Origin: Bacteroidales bacterium
Lineage (GTDB): Bacteria > Bacteroidota > Bacteroidia > Bacteroidales > UBA932
DNA: 64,000 nt
Direction: 5' to 3'
Assembly (NCBI GenBank): GCA_017626555.1
Contig: JAGAIM010000062.1
Location: 26,577 to 90,576, forward strand
Both the position numbers and the translations under genes were made by a program. Numbering within the stretch: position 1 is the stretch's first letter; each line of letters begins with the position of its first letter. Shown here one piece after another: positions 45,515 through 53,912 of this stretch. The notes under the pieces were generated by a model. It saw only the letters and a list, made by a program, of their open reading frames with translations. It searched no databases and was not told the origin of the DNA.

Positions 45515-46790
45515 TTATTATTTCATCTATGGAAGTCGAATACAACGGTGAACGGAATTCGCTTCTTATGCCGTCAGCATAATGCCCTGGACGCTGGGTG
45601 GCCAGACGCAGCAAGGAATTGCCTGAAGCACAGCCGGATGCCTCGGCAGCCGCATTGACATCATCTATGACTTTTGACAGTCTGTCCTGTTTTCTTCTCA
45701 AGTCCTCATCAAACCCGAATATCACCCCCTGGACCTCATCAGCAGGGACAATCCCGCTGACCGTAACTCCAGCCTTCTTATACCGGTAACCCGGTCTGTA
45801 AATAGTCCTGAAAGCCTTTAACGCCGCACCGACGATTTCCTGTGTACTGCTGGCAGCGACTTCAAGCCTTACGGTAACAGAAGGAAAATATTGAGCCAGA
45901 TCATTCCTGAAACGATTCGTAAGCAGAAACACCGTCACATCGTATGCTGCAGAGCCTTCACTCCTGAGTTTGTGAGCACACATAGCAGCGAAATCCGAAA
46001 CCCGCAGAATAAGTTCCTTTTCATCATCCAGCATATCCGCAAATGAACGCGAGGTACTGATGGACTTGCGTCTGTCTTCCATCTCTGCCTCAAGACAGGC
46101 TTTCCCTCGAAGTTCCTCCCAGGTCCGGATACCGTTCACATTGAAATTTGCAGCCACCCATTCCTTAGGCCGCTGAACGAAATCCAAGGCTGTGCGCACA
46201 TTTTTCGCCAACATCTTCGGAGCCAATCGGCGCCCTATCCCCCACACATCATCTATAGGAGTGAGTTTCAAGGCTTTGAGCCTTTTCTCATCCGTATCCA
46301 TCAGGCATACTCCCTTATAACCCTTATATTTCTTAGCAAAATGACTGGATATCTTGGCAAGAGTCTTGGTCGGAGCCACTCCTATGCTTACAGGCACTCC
46401 CACCCACCTTCCGATCTTCTGCACCAGTTCCCTGCAGAACCCGGGAATCTTTTCAAGAGGAATACCATCCAGATGCAGGAAGGCCTCGTCGATCGAATAT
46501 ATCTCTATCTCAGGCACCGCATCCGCAAGGAGCGACATTACTCTATTCGACAGATCGCCATATAGAGCATAATTGGAAGAGAATGCCACCAGTTGACCCT
46601 CATCCACATAGCCCTTCACCTTATAGAACGGCACTCCCATAGCAATGCCCATAGCCTTTGCTTCATTGCTCCTGGAGACAACACAGCCATCATTGTTGGA
46701 AAGCACCACCACCGGTTTTCCATCCAGGTCAGGACGGAAAACCCTTTCGCACGAAACGAAGAAGTTGTTGCAATCCACCAATGCGTACAT
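45504..46790 (-). CDS. umuC: Y-family DNA polymerase V subunit UmuC
   Basis: The 428-residue protein begins MYALVDCNNFFVSCERVFRPDL with the catalytic-type Asp6, then VVVLSNNDGCVVSRSNEAKAMG, YSIDEAFLHLDG (acidic pair), and a helix-hairpin-helix with DDVWGIGRRLAPKM. The C-terminal DUF4113-like tail (LLRLATQRPGHYADGIRSEFRSP) marks it as UmuC rather than DinB. It performs translesion synthesis. The gene starts 1 nt after the umuD stop, so the pair is a standard operon. Confidence 0.95.
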   Translation of the reverse strand: MYALVDCNNFFVSCERVFRPDLDGKPVVVLSNNDGCVVSRSNEAKAMGIAMGVPFYKVKGYVDEGQLVAFSSNYALYGDLSNRVMSLLADAVPEIEIYSIDEAFLHLDGIPLEKIPGFCRELVQKIGRWVGVPVSIGVAPTKTLAKISSHFAKKYKGYKGVCLMDTDEKRLKALKLTPIDDVWGIGRRLAPKMLAKNVRTALDFVQRPKEWVAANFNVNGIRTWEELRGKACLEAEMEDRRKSISTSRSFADMLDDEKELILRVSDFAAMCAHKLRSEGSAAYDVTVFLLTNRFRNDLAQYFPSVTVRLEVAASSTQEIVGAALKAFRTIYRPGYRYKKAGVTVSGIVPADEVQGVIFGFDEDLRRKQDRLSKVIDDVNAAAEASGCASGNSLLRLATQRPGHYADGIRSEFRSPLYSTSIDEIIKVR

Positions 46791-46791
46791 A

Positions 46792-47241
46792 TTAGCGCAC
46801 TTTCTTTATAACATAAGTCACCACACCCCACATCTTGAAGTCCGTACCCTCATCCACTTCTATGCTGGGATATTTATCATTGGCCGGCACAAGCGTTATC
46901 CTCCCATCCTTCATTTTCAGATGCTTAAGCGTGAACTCCCCATCCACAAAGCACACTGCCATATCTCCGTCCTGTGCCTCCAACGCCTTGTCTATCACAA
47001 GGATATCCCCCTCATCAACCCCGGCATCCACCATCGAATCACCCACGACACGTCCATAGAAAGTCGCAGCAGGATGACGGACAAGTTCTCTGTTCAGGTC
47101 TATTGCCTGGGTCATATAATCCGTAGCAGGTGAAGGAAATCCTGCGTGAATTCCCTCCTGTGCCATTTTAGGGAGTTCCACAAACGGAACAGCCTTCTCT
47201 CCCGGAGATTCCGGAACCATCTTGTCATTATAATCTGTCAT
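46792..47241 (-). CDS. umuD: UmuD-like self-cleaving LexA/S24-family protein
   Basis: The 149-residue protein has the UmuD layout without a DNA-binding domain. The self-cleavage site is Ala33-Gly34 in HAGFPSPA. The catalytic dyad is Ser69 in VVGDSMVDAG and Lys106 in GEFTLKHLKM. RecA-stimulated cleavage would yield UmuD', the activating partner of UmuC. It lies directly before umuC. An element TAATTTTG on the minus strand upstream of the ATG fits TAnnTTTG. The unusual repeats at 47293-47400 lie just beyond and could take part in control. Confidence 0.94.
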   Translation of the reverse strand: MTDYNDKMVPESPGEKAVPFVELPKMAQEGIHAGFPSPATDYMTQAIDLNRELVRHPAATFYGRVVGDSMVDAGVDEGDILVIDKALEAQDGDMAVCFVDGEFTLKHLKMKDGRITLVPANDKYPSIEVDEGTDFKMWGVVTYVIKKVR

Positions 47242-47292
47242 AGTTTAACCTTGCGGGACAAAATTAACAAATCTTCTTATCAGCATCCACCG

Positions 47293-47400
47293 CGTTGAGC
47301 GAAAAATCTTACTTTTATGGCACTGTGTCCGCTCAACAAGTACAATTTCTGACCCATTGAGCGGCTGAAAGGGTCAGAAAGACAGTTTTGCCGCTCAACG
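47293..47400. repeat. Four alternating inverted copies of GTTGAGCGG with a nested 10-bp inverted repeat
   Basis: Copies lie at 47293-47301 (plus), 47329-47337 (minus), 47356-47364 (plus) and 47391-47400 (minus). Any neighbouring pair can form an 8-9 bp stem. A further perfect inverted repeat, TTTCTGACCC (47346-47355) and GGGTCAGAAA (47371-47380), encloses copy three, so copy three could pair with copy two or four only as an alternative or pseudoknot. It fills the divergent region between umuD and the GNAT-like gene. Confidence 0.8.
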
Positions 47401-47426
47401 GGCATCAATGATATCAGGATTTATGG

Positions 47427-47434
47427 TATATTTG
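47427..47434 (+). promoter_or_regulatory. -7 element for the GNAT-like/mtgA operon, implying a leaderless transcript
   Basis: TATATTTG fits TAnnTTTG exactly and ends 6 nt before the ATG at 47441. If used, transcription begins at or within a few bases of the start codon. No clear TTTG lies 19-21 nt upstream, so support is partial. Confidence 0.5.
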
Positions 47435-47440
47435 CAATCT

Positions 47441-48379
47441 ATGAGCAGATTGATTGACGAGATAGGAGCATTTCTTGATGATGGTGGTTTTGAACATTCC
47501 TTTCAGAGCCGCCACGGCTTCGATGTCATCTGCGTCAGGACACTGGACGGAAGGCATACCAGAGTAATATTACCTCTGGAAATTTCAGCAGGAAGCGTTG
47601 GAGAGGCGATACAGGACAGTCAGGAAGCGGAAGAAGCAGTCCGTATGATCAGTTCCCTCGAAGGATATCCTGTAATTATCCCTGAAGACCGCTGGCATTT
47701 ACAGAGGAAGATGATGCAGGAGCGGATTCTGGCTCACCTGGAACTGTTCAGCCAGGCATACGCCCGCAACTGCGAAACGAGAAGAATAGACAAAGCCGAA
47801 GCCAAGGCTTTTCTGGCAGAAAATCATTCATACGGATATGCTGCCTGCAGATATTGCTACGGGCTTTTTCTGAAAAGGCATACGGGACATATTGCAGAGG
47901 AGATAAGATCCATCGGCAATGCTCGGGATGACAGGGAGGAAACCCGAAGCAGCAATATAGGCAGGCTGATTGCAGTGGCGACGTTCTCAAATGCCAGGAA
48001 GTGGATCAAGGATGGAAAAGAGATACGTTCATACGAATGGACCCGTTACGCATCACTTCCGGATATGAGGGTCAGCGGAGGTATGGGCAAACTGCTCAAG
48101 GCATTCATAGAGGAGGTGCAGCCGGATGACATTATGAGTTACGCTGACTTGGAATGGTCGGAAGGCAATGTATATAAGACACTTGGATTCAAAACGGAAA
48201 TGCCAAAGGATCCTGTGATATTTGAGATAGATTCTTCAGACTGGCAAAGGAAGGCACTGAAGCGGTTCCCCATCGGAGCGACACCACAGGACGATATATC
48301 CGGGAACACGACTGGCAGATTGTTCTTCAGAAATTTCGGAAGCCGCAAATTCCGTCTTAAACTGACAGACTACAGATGA
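47441..48379 (+). CDS. GNAT-like protein related to phage-type YAD-x-x-WS acetyltransferase-fold proteins
   Basis: The start at 47441 (MSRLIDEIGAFLDDGG) is preferred over 47408, because a -7 promoter element sits between them; this gives 312 residues. The C-terminal half has AKAFLAENHSYGYAACRYCYGL, LIAVATFSNARKW, YEWTRYASLPDMRVSGGMGKLLKAFIEE and IMSYADLEWSEGNVYKTLGFK, split here to short runs. The SYADLEWSEGNVYKTLGF segment recalls a domain common in phage proteins (SYADRRWSNGNLYEKLGF type) with a GNAT-like fold. The N-terminal half was not recognised. It overlaps mtgA as ATGA. Substrate unknown. Confidence 0.75.
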   Translation: MSRLIDEIGAFLDDGGFEHSFQSRHGFDVICVRTLDGRHTRVILPLEISAGSVGEAIQDSQEAEEAVRMISSLEGYPVIIPEDRWHLQRKMMQERILAHLELFSQAYARNCETRRIDKAEAKAFLAENHSYGYAACRYCYGLFLKRHTGHIAEEIRSIGNARDDREETRSSNIGRLIAVATFSNARKWIKDGKEIRSYEWTRYASLPDMRVSGGMGKLLKAFIEEVQPDDIMSYADLEWSEGNVYKTLGFKTEMPKDPVIFEIDSSDWQRKALKRFPIGATPQDDISGNTTGRLFFRNFGSRKFRLKLTDYR

Positions 48380-49104
48380 CGACTAAAGAAAAGATACAAC
48401 GGGACGGCATACTTAGATGGCTGCTCAAACTGGTTCTGATAAAGATTCCGTTGGCATTCATAGCCATTTCCGTGCTGTGGGTGCTGATACTGAAATGGGT
48501 GCCGGTATGGGTGACGCCGCTGATGATATCCCGCAGCATAGAATACCGGAGCGACGATAATTTCAGGACTCACAGGAAATGGTGCAGTTATGAAGATATT
48601 TCCCCGGAACTGGCGAAAGCCGTGATCGCCAGTGAAGACAATCTGTTCGCAGAGCATAACGGATTCGACTGGAAGGAGATGAGGAAAGCCATCGACGACC
48701 ATAGAGACAAAGGAAAGAAACTCCGTGGAGCCAGCACCATAAGCCAGCAGACAGCGAAGAATGTGTTCCTGTTTCCAAGCAAAACCTTTGTCAGAAAGGC
48801 CTTCGAGGCATATTTTACCGTGCTCATAGAACTCATCTGGGGAAAGGAGCGCATCCTGGAAGTATATCTGAACGTTGCTGAAATGGGGAAAGGAATATAT
48901 GGTGCGGAGGCTGCCGCACAGGAACTGTTCAGCAAGAAGGCCTCAGATCTTACACGTCGCGAATCATCCCTGCTCGCCGCCTGCCTGCCCAATCCCATAC
49001 AGCGCCACGCTGAAAATCCATCATTCTATGTCTCAAAGCGCGCCGGCCAGATCCGCACCCTGATTCCAAAGATAGCCTATCCGGAATGGATAGAACATAA
49101 ATGA
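48376..49104 (+). CDS. mtgA: Monofunctional biosynthetic peptidoglycan transglycosylase
   Basis: The 242-residue GT51 enzyme has one N-terminal membrane helix (about 17-40) and the glycosyltransferase motifs VIASEDNLFAEHNGFDWKEM (catalytic Glu), GASTISQQTAKNVFLFPS, RKAFEAYFTVLIELIWGKERILEVYLN and AEMGKGIYGAEAAAQELF. It polymerises lipid II into glycan strands at the periplasmic face. The first ATG overlaps the GNAT-like gene stop (ATGA), so translation is probably coupled, which is an unusual partnership for mtgA. Confidence 0.95.
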   Translation: MTTKEKIQRDGILRWLLKLVLIKIPLAFIAISVLWVLILKWVPVWVTPLMISRSIEYRSDDNFRTHRKWCSYEDISPELAKAVIASEDNLFAEHNGFDWKEMRKAIDDHRDKGKKLRGASTISQQTAKNVFLFPSKTFVRKAFEAYFTVLIELIWGKERILEVYLNVAEMGKGIYGAEAAAQELFSKKASDLTRRESSLLAACLPNPIQRHAENPSFYVSKRAGQIRTLIPKIAYPEWIEHK

Positions 49105-49187
49105 TCGTTCACCCGAGGCACAAAGACATATAATAGATTGATGAGAAAACAGCAGTTTCAACAATTGATGTTTTTCGTAGAAAAATT

Positions 49188-49208
49188 GAAACAGTTTCTT
49201 TATATTTG
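49188..49208 (+). promoter_or_regulatory. Promoter of purC with AACAGTTTCT extension
   Basis: GAAACAGTTTCTTTATATTTG-type sequence: AAACAGTTTCTT is followed by a perfect -7 element TATATTTG (49201-49208). The spacing between extension and -7 element is one base longer than in the two other copies. The leader to the purC ATG is about 35 nt. Confidence 0.6.
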
Positions 49209-49249
49209 TAGATTATTTTAACTGAAATAATCTTTTAAAAACTATACAA

Positions 49250-50194
49250 ATGGAAGCAATCGTAAAGACGGATTTCAATTTTCCAGGCCAGACCGGCCAC
49301 TATGTAGGTAAGGTACGTGATGTTTACAGCATCAATGACGAATATCTTGTTATGGTCGTATCTGACCGTATTTCAGCATTTGACGTTGTCCTCCCGAAAG
49401 GCATTCCTTTCAAGGGCCAGGTTCTGAATCAGATTGCGGCAAAATTCCTTGACGCTACTGCAGACATCCTTCCAAACTGGAAGATCGCAGTTCCGGATCC
49501 GATGGTGACAGTAGGTCACAAGTGCGAACCGTTCAAGGTCGAGATGGTTATCCGAGGCTACCTTTCAGGCCACGCCTGGAGGGAGTACAAGGCAGGAAAG
49601 AGGACAATCTGCGGTGTGGAGATGCCTGAAGGTATGGTTGAGAACCAGAAGTTCCCAGAGCCAATAATCACTCCTACCACAAAGGCTGCAGAAGGCCACG
49701 ATGAAGACATTTCAAAGGAAGAAATCATTGCACAGGGAATAGTAAGCAAAGAGGATTACGAACAGTTGGAGGCATATACAAGAGCCATTTTCCAGAGAGG
49801 AACAGAGATTGCAGCCAAGATGGGCCTCATACTCGTGGACACAAAATATGAGTTCGGCAAGAAGGACGGAAAGATCTATCTTATGGACGAGATCCACACC
49901 CCTGATTCTTCACGATATTTCTACGCAGAGGGTTATGAGGAGCGCCTTGCAGCCGGCCAGAAGCAGAAGCAGTTGTCCAAGGAGTTCGTCCGCGAGTGGC
50001 TTATGGCCAACGGTTTCCAGGGTCAGGAAGGTCAGCAGGTACCGGAAATGACAGAAGATATCGTCAACGGTATCACTGAACGCTATGTCGAACTTTATGA
50101 AAACATCACTGGCGAGAAATTTCAGAAGGCAGAAGGAACCGACATACCCGCACGTATTGAAAAGAACGTGACAGACTGTCTCGCTTCACTTTAA
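49250..50194 (+). CDS. purC: SAICAR synthetase (phosphoribosylaminoimidazole-succinocarboxamide synthase)
   Basis: The 314-residue enzyme has [30 protein letters not shown], split by family as GKVRDVYSI and [19 protein letters not shown]. Further motifs are [35 protein letters not shown] and [19 protein letters not shown]. The length and insert pattern fit the longer SAICAR synthetase form. It makes SAICAR from CAIR, aspartate and ATP in purine synthesis. It has its own promoter; the esterase-like gene begins 23 nt downstream, so read-through is possible. Confidence 0.96.
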   Translation: MEAIVKTDFNFPGQTGHYVGKVRDVYSINDEYLVMVVSDRISAFDVVLPKGIPFKGQVLNQIAAKFLDATADILPNWKIAVPDPMVTVGHKCEPFKVEMVIRGYLSGHAWREYKAGKRTICGVEMPEGMVENQKFPEPIITPTTKAAEGHDEDISKEEIIAQGIVSKEDYEQLEAYTRAIFQRGTEIAAKMGLILVDTKYEFGKKDGKIYLMDEIHTPDSSRYFYAEGYEERLAAGQKQKQLSKEFVREWLMANGFQGQEGQQVPEMTEDIVNGITERYVELYENITGEKFQKAEGTDIPARIEKNVTDCLASL

Positions 50195-50217
50195 ATAACC
50201 ACCTAACCACATAGATT

Positions 50218-51663
50218 ATGAAACGTATAACCGCAGTATTTGCAGTAATGCTCGGCCTTTGCATCAGTGCCCAGGCCAAACTTGATCCGTCAAACCTAAT
50301 CAGCGACGGTATGGTGATGCAGCAGAATGCAGATGCAAAGATATGGGGCACAGCATCACCGGGATCACAGATTACCGTGACCACATCGTGGAATGGTTCG
50401 TCCTACCGTGCCAGAACTGATGCAGACGGCAACTGGGTTATATATGCAGCAACCCCGGAAGCAAGTTACAAGCCATATACTATGACCATCAAAGGCGATG
50501 GAGAAACTATCCGCATCAAGGACATCCTTATCGGTGAGGTCTGGTTCGCTTCCGGTCAGAGCAATATGGAAATGCCTATGAGAGGATTTTACAACTGTCC
50601 TGTTGAAAACGCATTGGAATATATATCCGCACCGGCAGCGACAGAAAAGATCAGGATGTTCACCGTTCCTGTCAAACAATCATACGAGCCTCTCACCGAA
50701 GTGGAGGGTGAATGGAAAGGTGCTGAATCCAGCACTATTCCTGATATGAGCGCTACAGCATTTTTCTTTGCCCGCGAGTTGAACGAGGTGATGGACATAC
50801 CTGTCGGCATCATCAGTTGTGCGTATGGCGGAGCGAGGATCGAGAGTTGGACACCGAAGGAAATCCTGGAGACATATCCGGACGAGGACCTGAGGCGCGA
50901 GACTATTGAGGCTATGACTCATTACCACAGGCCTTACCTTGCTTACAACGCAATGTTCAATCCGGCAAAGGGTTACACCGTCAAGGGATTCATCTGGTAC
51001 CAGGGATGCTCGAACGTCGGCAGGCACGAACAGTTCTGTGAGCGTATGACAAATATGGTAAACCACTGGAGAGAATGTTGGGGGGATACAGAGGCAAAGA
51101 TGCCTTTCTATATGGTCGAACTTGCCCCATACCGCAACAAGCCTCAGACAGCAATTCCATACTATGCCCTGCTTCGTCAGGCTCAGCACGAGACTGCCAG
51201 ATCTATTCCTAACTGCGGCATCATCGTGACAAACGACCTTGTCGAGACATACGAGCAGGACAACATCCATCCTGCAAAGAAAAAGGAAGTGGGTGAAAGA
51301 CTGGCCTTTATGGCGCTCAACAGAGATTACGGATTCAGCCGGATCGCCTGCGACAGCCCCGAAGCAGTCAGATGCTACCGTATGACCAACAGTTGCGAAC
51401 TTGCTATAGAATTCACCAACGCATACAATGGTATGAACAGATGGATGGAGATCGAAGGACTTGAAGTGGCCGGAAGCGAAGGTATATTCTACCCTGTGAC
51501 TTACGCATATTTCGAGTGGGAACCTAAGGTATTGAGAATCAGGTCTGAATTCGTGCACGACCCTTGCGTTGTGAGATATGGATGGGGAGATTTCAAGCCT
51601 GGCAACCTGAAGAATGTGGAAGGCTTGCCTGTAGCACCGTTCTACATCAAGGTAGAGGAATAA
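50218..51663 (+). CDS. Secreted sialate O-acetylesterase-like SGNH hydrolase
   Basis: The 481-residue protein has a Sec signal (about 1-19). The SASA-family core follows: GEVWFASGQSNMEMPM with nucleophile Ser115, GIISCAYGGARIESWTP, VKGFIWYQGCSNVGRHEQF, and the Asp/His pair in EQDNIHPAKKKEVGERLA. Such enzymes remove O-acetyl groups from sialic acids or plant glycans such as xylan and pectin. In this window, with pectin enzymes nearby, plant-glycan deacetylation is possible but not shown. It heads a five-gene plus-strand run (gaps 19, 2, 43 and 10 nt). Confidence 0.9.
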   Translation: MKRITAVFAVMLGLCISAQAKLDPSNLISDGMVMQQNADAKIWGTASPGSQITVTTSWNGSSYRARTDADGNWVIYAATPEASYKPYTMTIKGDGETIRIKDILIGEVWFASGQSNMEMPMRGFYNCPVENALEYISAPAATEKIRMFTVPVKQSYEPLTEVEGEWKGAESSTIPDMSATAFFFARELNEVMDIPVGIISCAYGGARIESWTPKEILETYPDEDLRRETIEAMTHYHRPYLAYNAMFNPAKGYTVKGFIWYQGCSNVGRHEQFCERMTNMVNHWRECWGDTEAKMPFYMVELAPYRNKPQTAIPYYALLRQAQHETARSIPNCGIIVTNDLVETYEQDNIHPAKKKEVGERLAFMALNRDYGFSRIACDSPEAVRCYRMTNSCELAIEFTNAYNGMNRWMEIEGLEVAGSEGIFYPVTYAYFEWEPKVLRIRSEFVHDPCVVRYGWGDFKPGNLKNVEGLPVAPFYIKVEE

Positions 51664-51682
51664 TCAACAAGACTGAACAGAT

Positions 51683-52495
51683 ATGAACAAACTTTTTGAT
51701 ATTACAGGGAAAGTGGTTGTCATCACCGGAGGTACAGGAGTGCTCGGTAAGGCAATAGCGAAATATCTTTCACTTGAAGGTGCAAAGGTAGTGATCCTCG
51801 GCAGACGCGCAGAAGTCGGCAATGCCATCGTCGCTGACATAAAGGAAGCCGGTGGCGAGGCTATGTTCCTAGTGACCGATGTAATGAAGCAGGATGTGCT
51901 TGAGCAGAATCTTGCGGATATCGTTGCAGCATACGGTCGTGTGGATTCGCTTCTGAACGCGGCCGGAGGCAATATGCCTGGCGCCACCATCGCTCCGACC
52001 GGAACATTCTTCGACCTCAAGCCGGAAGAATTCCAGAAGGTTCTCGACCTCAACCTCACAGGAACGGTGATACCTTCCCAGGTATTCCTGAAGCAGATGG
52101 TAGAGCAGGGAGAAGGCACTATAGTCAACTTCTCGTCTATGGCTGCATTCCGTCCGATGACACGCGTTGCAGGATATGCTGCAGCAAAAGCAGGTATCAG
52201 CAACTTCACGGCATTCCTCGCTACAGAAGTAGCAAAGAAGTTCGGTGAAAAGATCCGTGTGAACGCGATTGCTCCGGGATTCTTCCTCACCGAGCAGAAC
52301 CGCACCCTTCTCACAAACCCAGACGGTTCCTGGACGCAGAGAGGGACCGATGTCATCAGACAGACTCCGTTCGGGCGTATGGGTGAACCTGAGGAGTTGT
52401 GCGGAACAATACATTATCTTATCAGCGACGCATCTAAGTTCGTAACAGGCACTGTTGCCGTTGTGGACGGAGGATTCAACACTTATGCTATGTAA
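51683..52495 (+). CDS. SDR oxidoreductase, D-mannonate oxidoreductase (fructuronate reductase)-like
   Basis: The 270-residue classical SDR has VVITGGTGVLGKAIA (NAD(P)-binding), LLNAAGGNMPGAT, NFSSMAAFRPMTRVAGYAAAKAG (Ser-Tyr-Lys type active site) and the C-terminal FVTGTVAVVDGGF. Two stretches, the AAGGN loop and NRTLLTNPDGSWTQRG, are typical of SDR-type fructuronate reductases (YjmF/UxuB-like). That reaction, D-fructuronate to D-mannonate, lies in uronate catabolism and would suit the pectin locus. The assignment within SDRs is by motif memory and moderately sure. Confidence 0.82.
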   Translation: MNKLFDITGKVVVITGGTGVLGKAIAKYLSLEGAKVVILGRRAEVGNAIVADIKEAGGEAMFLVTDVMKQDVLEQNLADIVAAYGRVDSLLNAAGGNMPGATIAPTGTFFDLKPEEFQKVLDLNLTGTVIPSQVFLKQMVEQGEGTIVNFSSMAAFRPMTRVAGYAAAKAGISNFTAFLATEVAKKFGEKIRVNAIAPGFFLTEQNRTLLTNPDGSWTQRGTDVIRQTPFGRMGEPEELCGTIHYLISDASKFVTGTVAVVDGGFNTYAM

Positions 52496-52497
52496 TT

Positions 52498-53073
52498 ATG
52501 AAAGGAGTATATATTTTCCTGGCAGACGGTTTTGAGGTATCAGAGGCTCTTACTACCGTCAATATGCTTCGCAGAGGCGGAGTAAATGTAAAGACCGTGT
52601 CGATTTATGACGACAGGATAGTAACCAGTTCCAACCGTATCCCTGTGGTTGCCGATATGGCCTTCGGCGAATTCAGGGCATCGACTTCATTCGGACCTTG
52701 TCTTCCGACTGATGTGATGATCTTCCCTGGAGGTATGCCTGGATCCGCAAATCTTGCAGCCTTCCCGAAACTTATGGACATTATGCAGGAACATTATGCG
52801 AATGGAGGTACAGTTGCAGCAATCTGCGCGGCTCCAAGCGTAGTGTTGAGTCTGCTTCCGGATCTTGACGGCAAGAAGATGACCTGTTATGACGGCTTTG
52901 AGGAGGCTCTAATGGCAAAGGGAGCGGAATATGTAAAGGAAGGAGTGGTGACTGACGGGAACGTCATCACAGGACGCGGCCCGGGCTGGGCAGTCGAATT
53001 CGGTCTTACAATCCTGGCACACATCAAGGGTCAGGAGATGGCTGACAAAGTCAAAGCAGGACTGATGCTTTAG
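52498..53073 (+). CDS. DJ-1/PfpI family protein
   Basis: The 191-residue protein has the DJ-1 pattern: VYIFLADGFEVSEALTTVNMLRRGG with conserved Glu14, TDVMIFPGGMPGSANLA, and nucleophile Cys110 in TVAAICAAPSVVL. Then VVTDGNVITGRGPGWAVEFGL closes the fold. DJ-1 relatives act in glyoxal or stress metabolism; the precise role here is unknown. It starts 2 nt after the SDR stop, so the two are cotranscribed. Confidence 0.92.
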   Translation: MKGVYIFLADGFEVSEALTTVNMLRRGGVNVKTVSIYDDRIVTSSNRIPVVADMAFGEFRASTSFGPCLPTDVMIFPGGMPGSANLAAFPKLMDIMQEHYANGGTVAAICAAPSVVLSLLPDLDGKKMTCYDGFEEALMAKGAEYVKEGVVTDGNVITGRGPGWAVEFGLTILAHIKGQEMADKVKAGLML

Positions 53074-53116
53074 GGCATCGCAGCAATATAAACGAATTGT
53101 ACTAAAACTATTTAAT

Positions 53117-53902
53117 ATGGAATTTAAAGGAAAAACCGCGCTCATTACCGGAGGCGGCACAGGTATCGGCGAGGCTATGGCCTACCAATACGCAATGAAG
53201 GGGGCGAATGTAATCCTCACCGGCCGACGGATCGAGGCATTAGAGAAGGTACAGAAAAAGTGCATTGAACTGGGCGTGAAGGCTTGGTGCCATACCGTGG
53301 ATATGGAAAAGCCGGAGACTATCGATGAACTGGTGGCGTGGATCAAGGCAGAAGGACATCTGATCGACTTTATGCTTCTTAATGCAGGAATATCACAGAG
53401 AGCCCTCACACTTGAGACTGACATCAGCGTTGACAGAAGGCTTATGGAAGTGAATTATTTCGGAGGCATATACCTGGTGAAGGCACTTAAGGATATGCTC
53501 ATCGAGAGAGGAGTACACATTGCTGTAGTATCATCCGTATCGGGAGTATTCGGTTTCCCTGTACGCTCTGCCTACTGTGCTTCGAAGCACGCGATACACG
53601 GATTCTACGAGACCATCGCTCTCGAATATCCTCAGATAAAGACCACGATCATAATCCCCGGCCGCATCCACACAGATGTATCCAAGAATGCTCTTGACGG
53701 AAACGGAAAGGCAACCGGCGTAATGGATCCTGGACAGGCTAACGGATATGATGTTAACAAATGTGCCAAGGTGGCCATCAGAGCCATTGCGCGTGGAAAG
53801 CATCAGAAGGTAATCGGAGGATTTGACACCATTATGGTGCCTTTCTATAAATATGTGCCTTGGCTTTTCCGCCTTATCGCACGCAATGTTTCAGCAAGAT
53901 AA
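53117..53902 (+). CDS. SDR family NAD(P)-dependent oxidoreductase (DHRS7-like)
   Basis: The 261-residue SDR has ALITGGGTGIGEAMAYQYAM, FMLLNAGISQRALT, VVSSVSGVFGFPVRSAYCASKHAIHGF with the Ser-Tyr-Lys set (YCASK), and TTIIIPGRIHTDVSKNAL. The pattern resembles DHRS7-like and other ketone-reducing SDRs. The substrate is unknown. It lies 43 nt after the DJ-1 gene and 10 nt before the VOC gene. Confidence 0.9.
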   Translation: MEFKGKTALITGGGTGIGEAMAYQYAMKGANVILTGRRIEALEKVQKKCIELGVKAWCHTVDMEKPETIDELVAWIKAEGHLIDFMLLNAGISQRALTLETDISVDRRLMEVNYFGGIYLVKALKDMLIERGVHIAVVSSVSGVFGFPVRSAYCASKHAIHGFYETIALEYPQIKTTIIIPGRIHTDVSKNALDGNGKATGVMDPGQANGYDVNKCAKVAIRAIARGKHQKVIGGFDTIMVPFYKYVPWLFRLIARNVSAR

Positions 53903-53912
53903 TATTAGTAAT

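Noticed and set aside
47293-47400. The GTTGAGC/GCTCAAC boxes fit integron attC core sites (GTTRRRY and RYYYAAC).
   Set aside because: Spacing between boxes (about 20-28 nt) is too short for attC, one box is ATTGAGC, and no integrase or cassette array is nearby.
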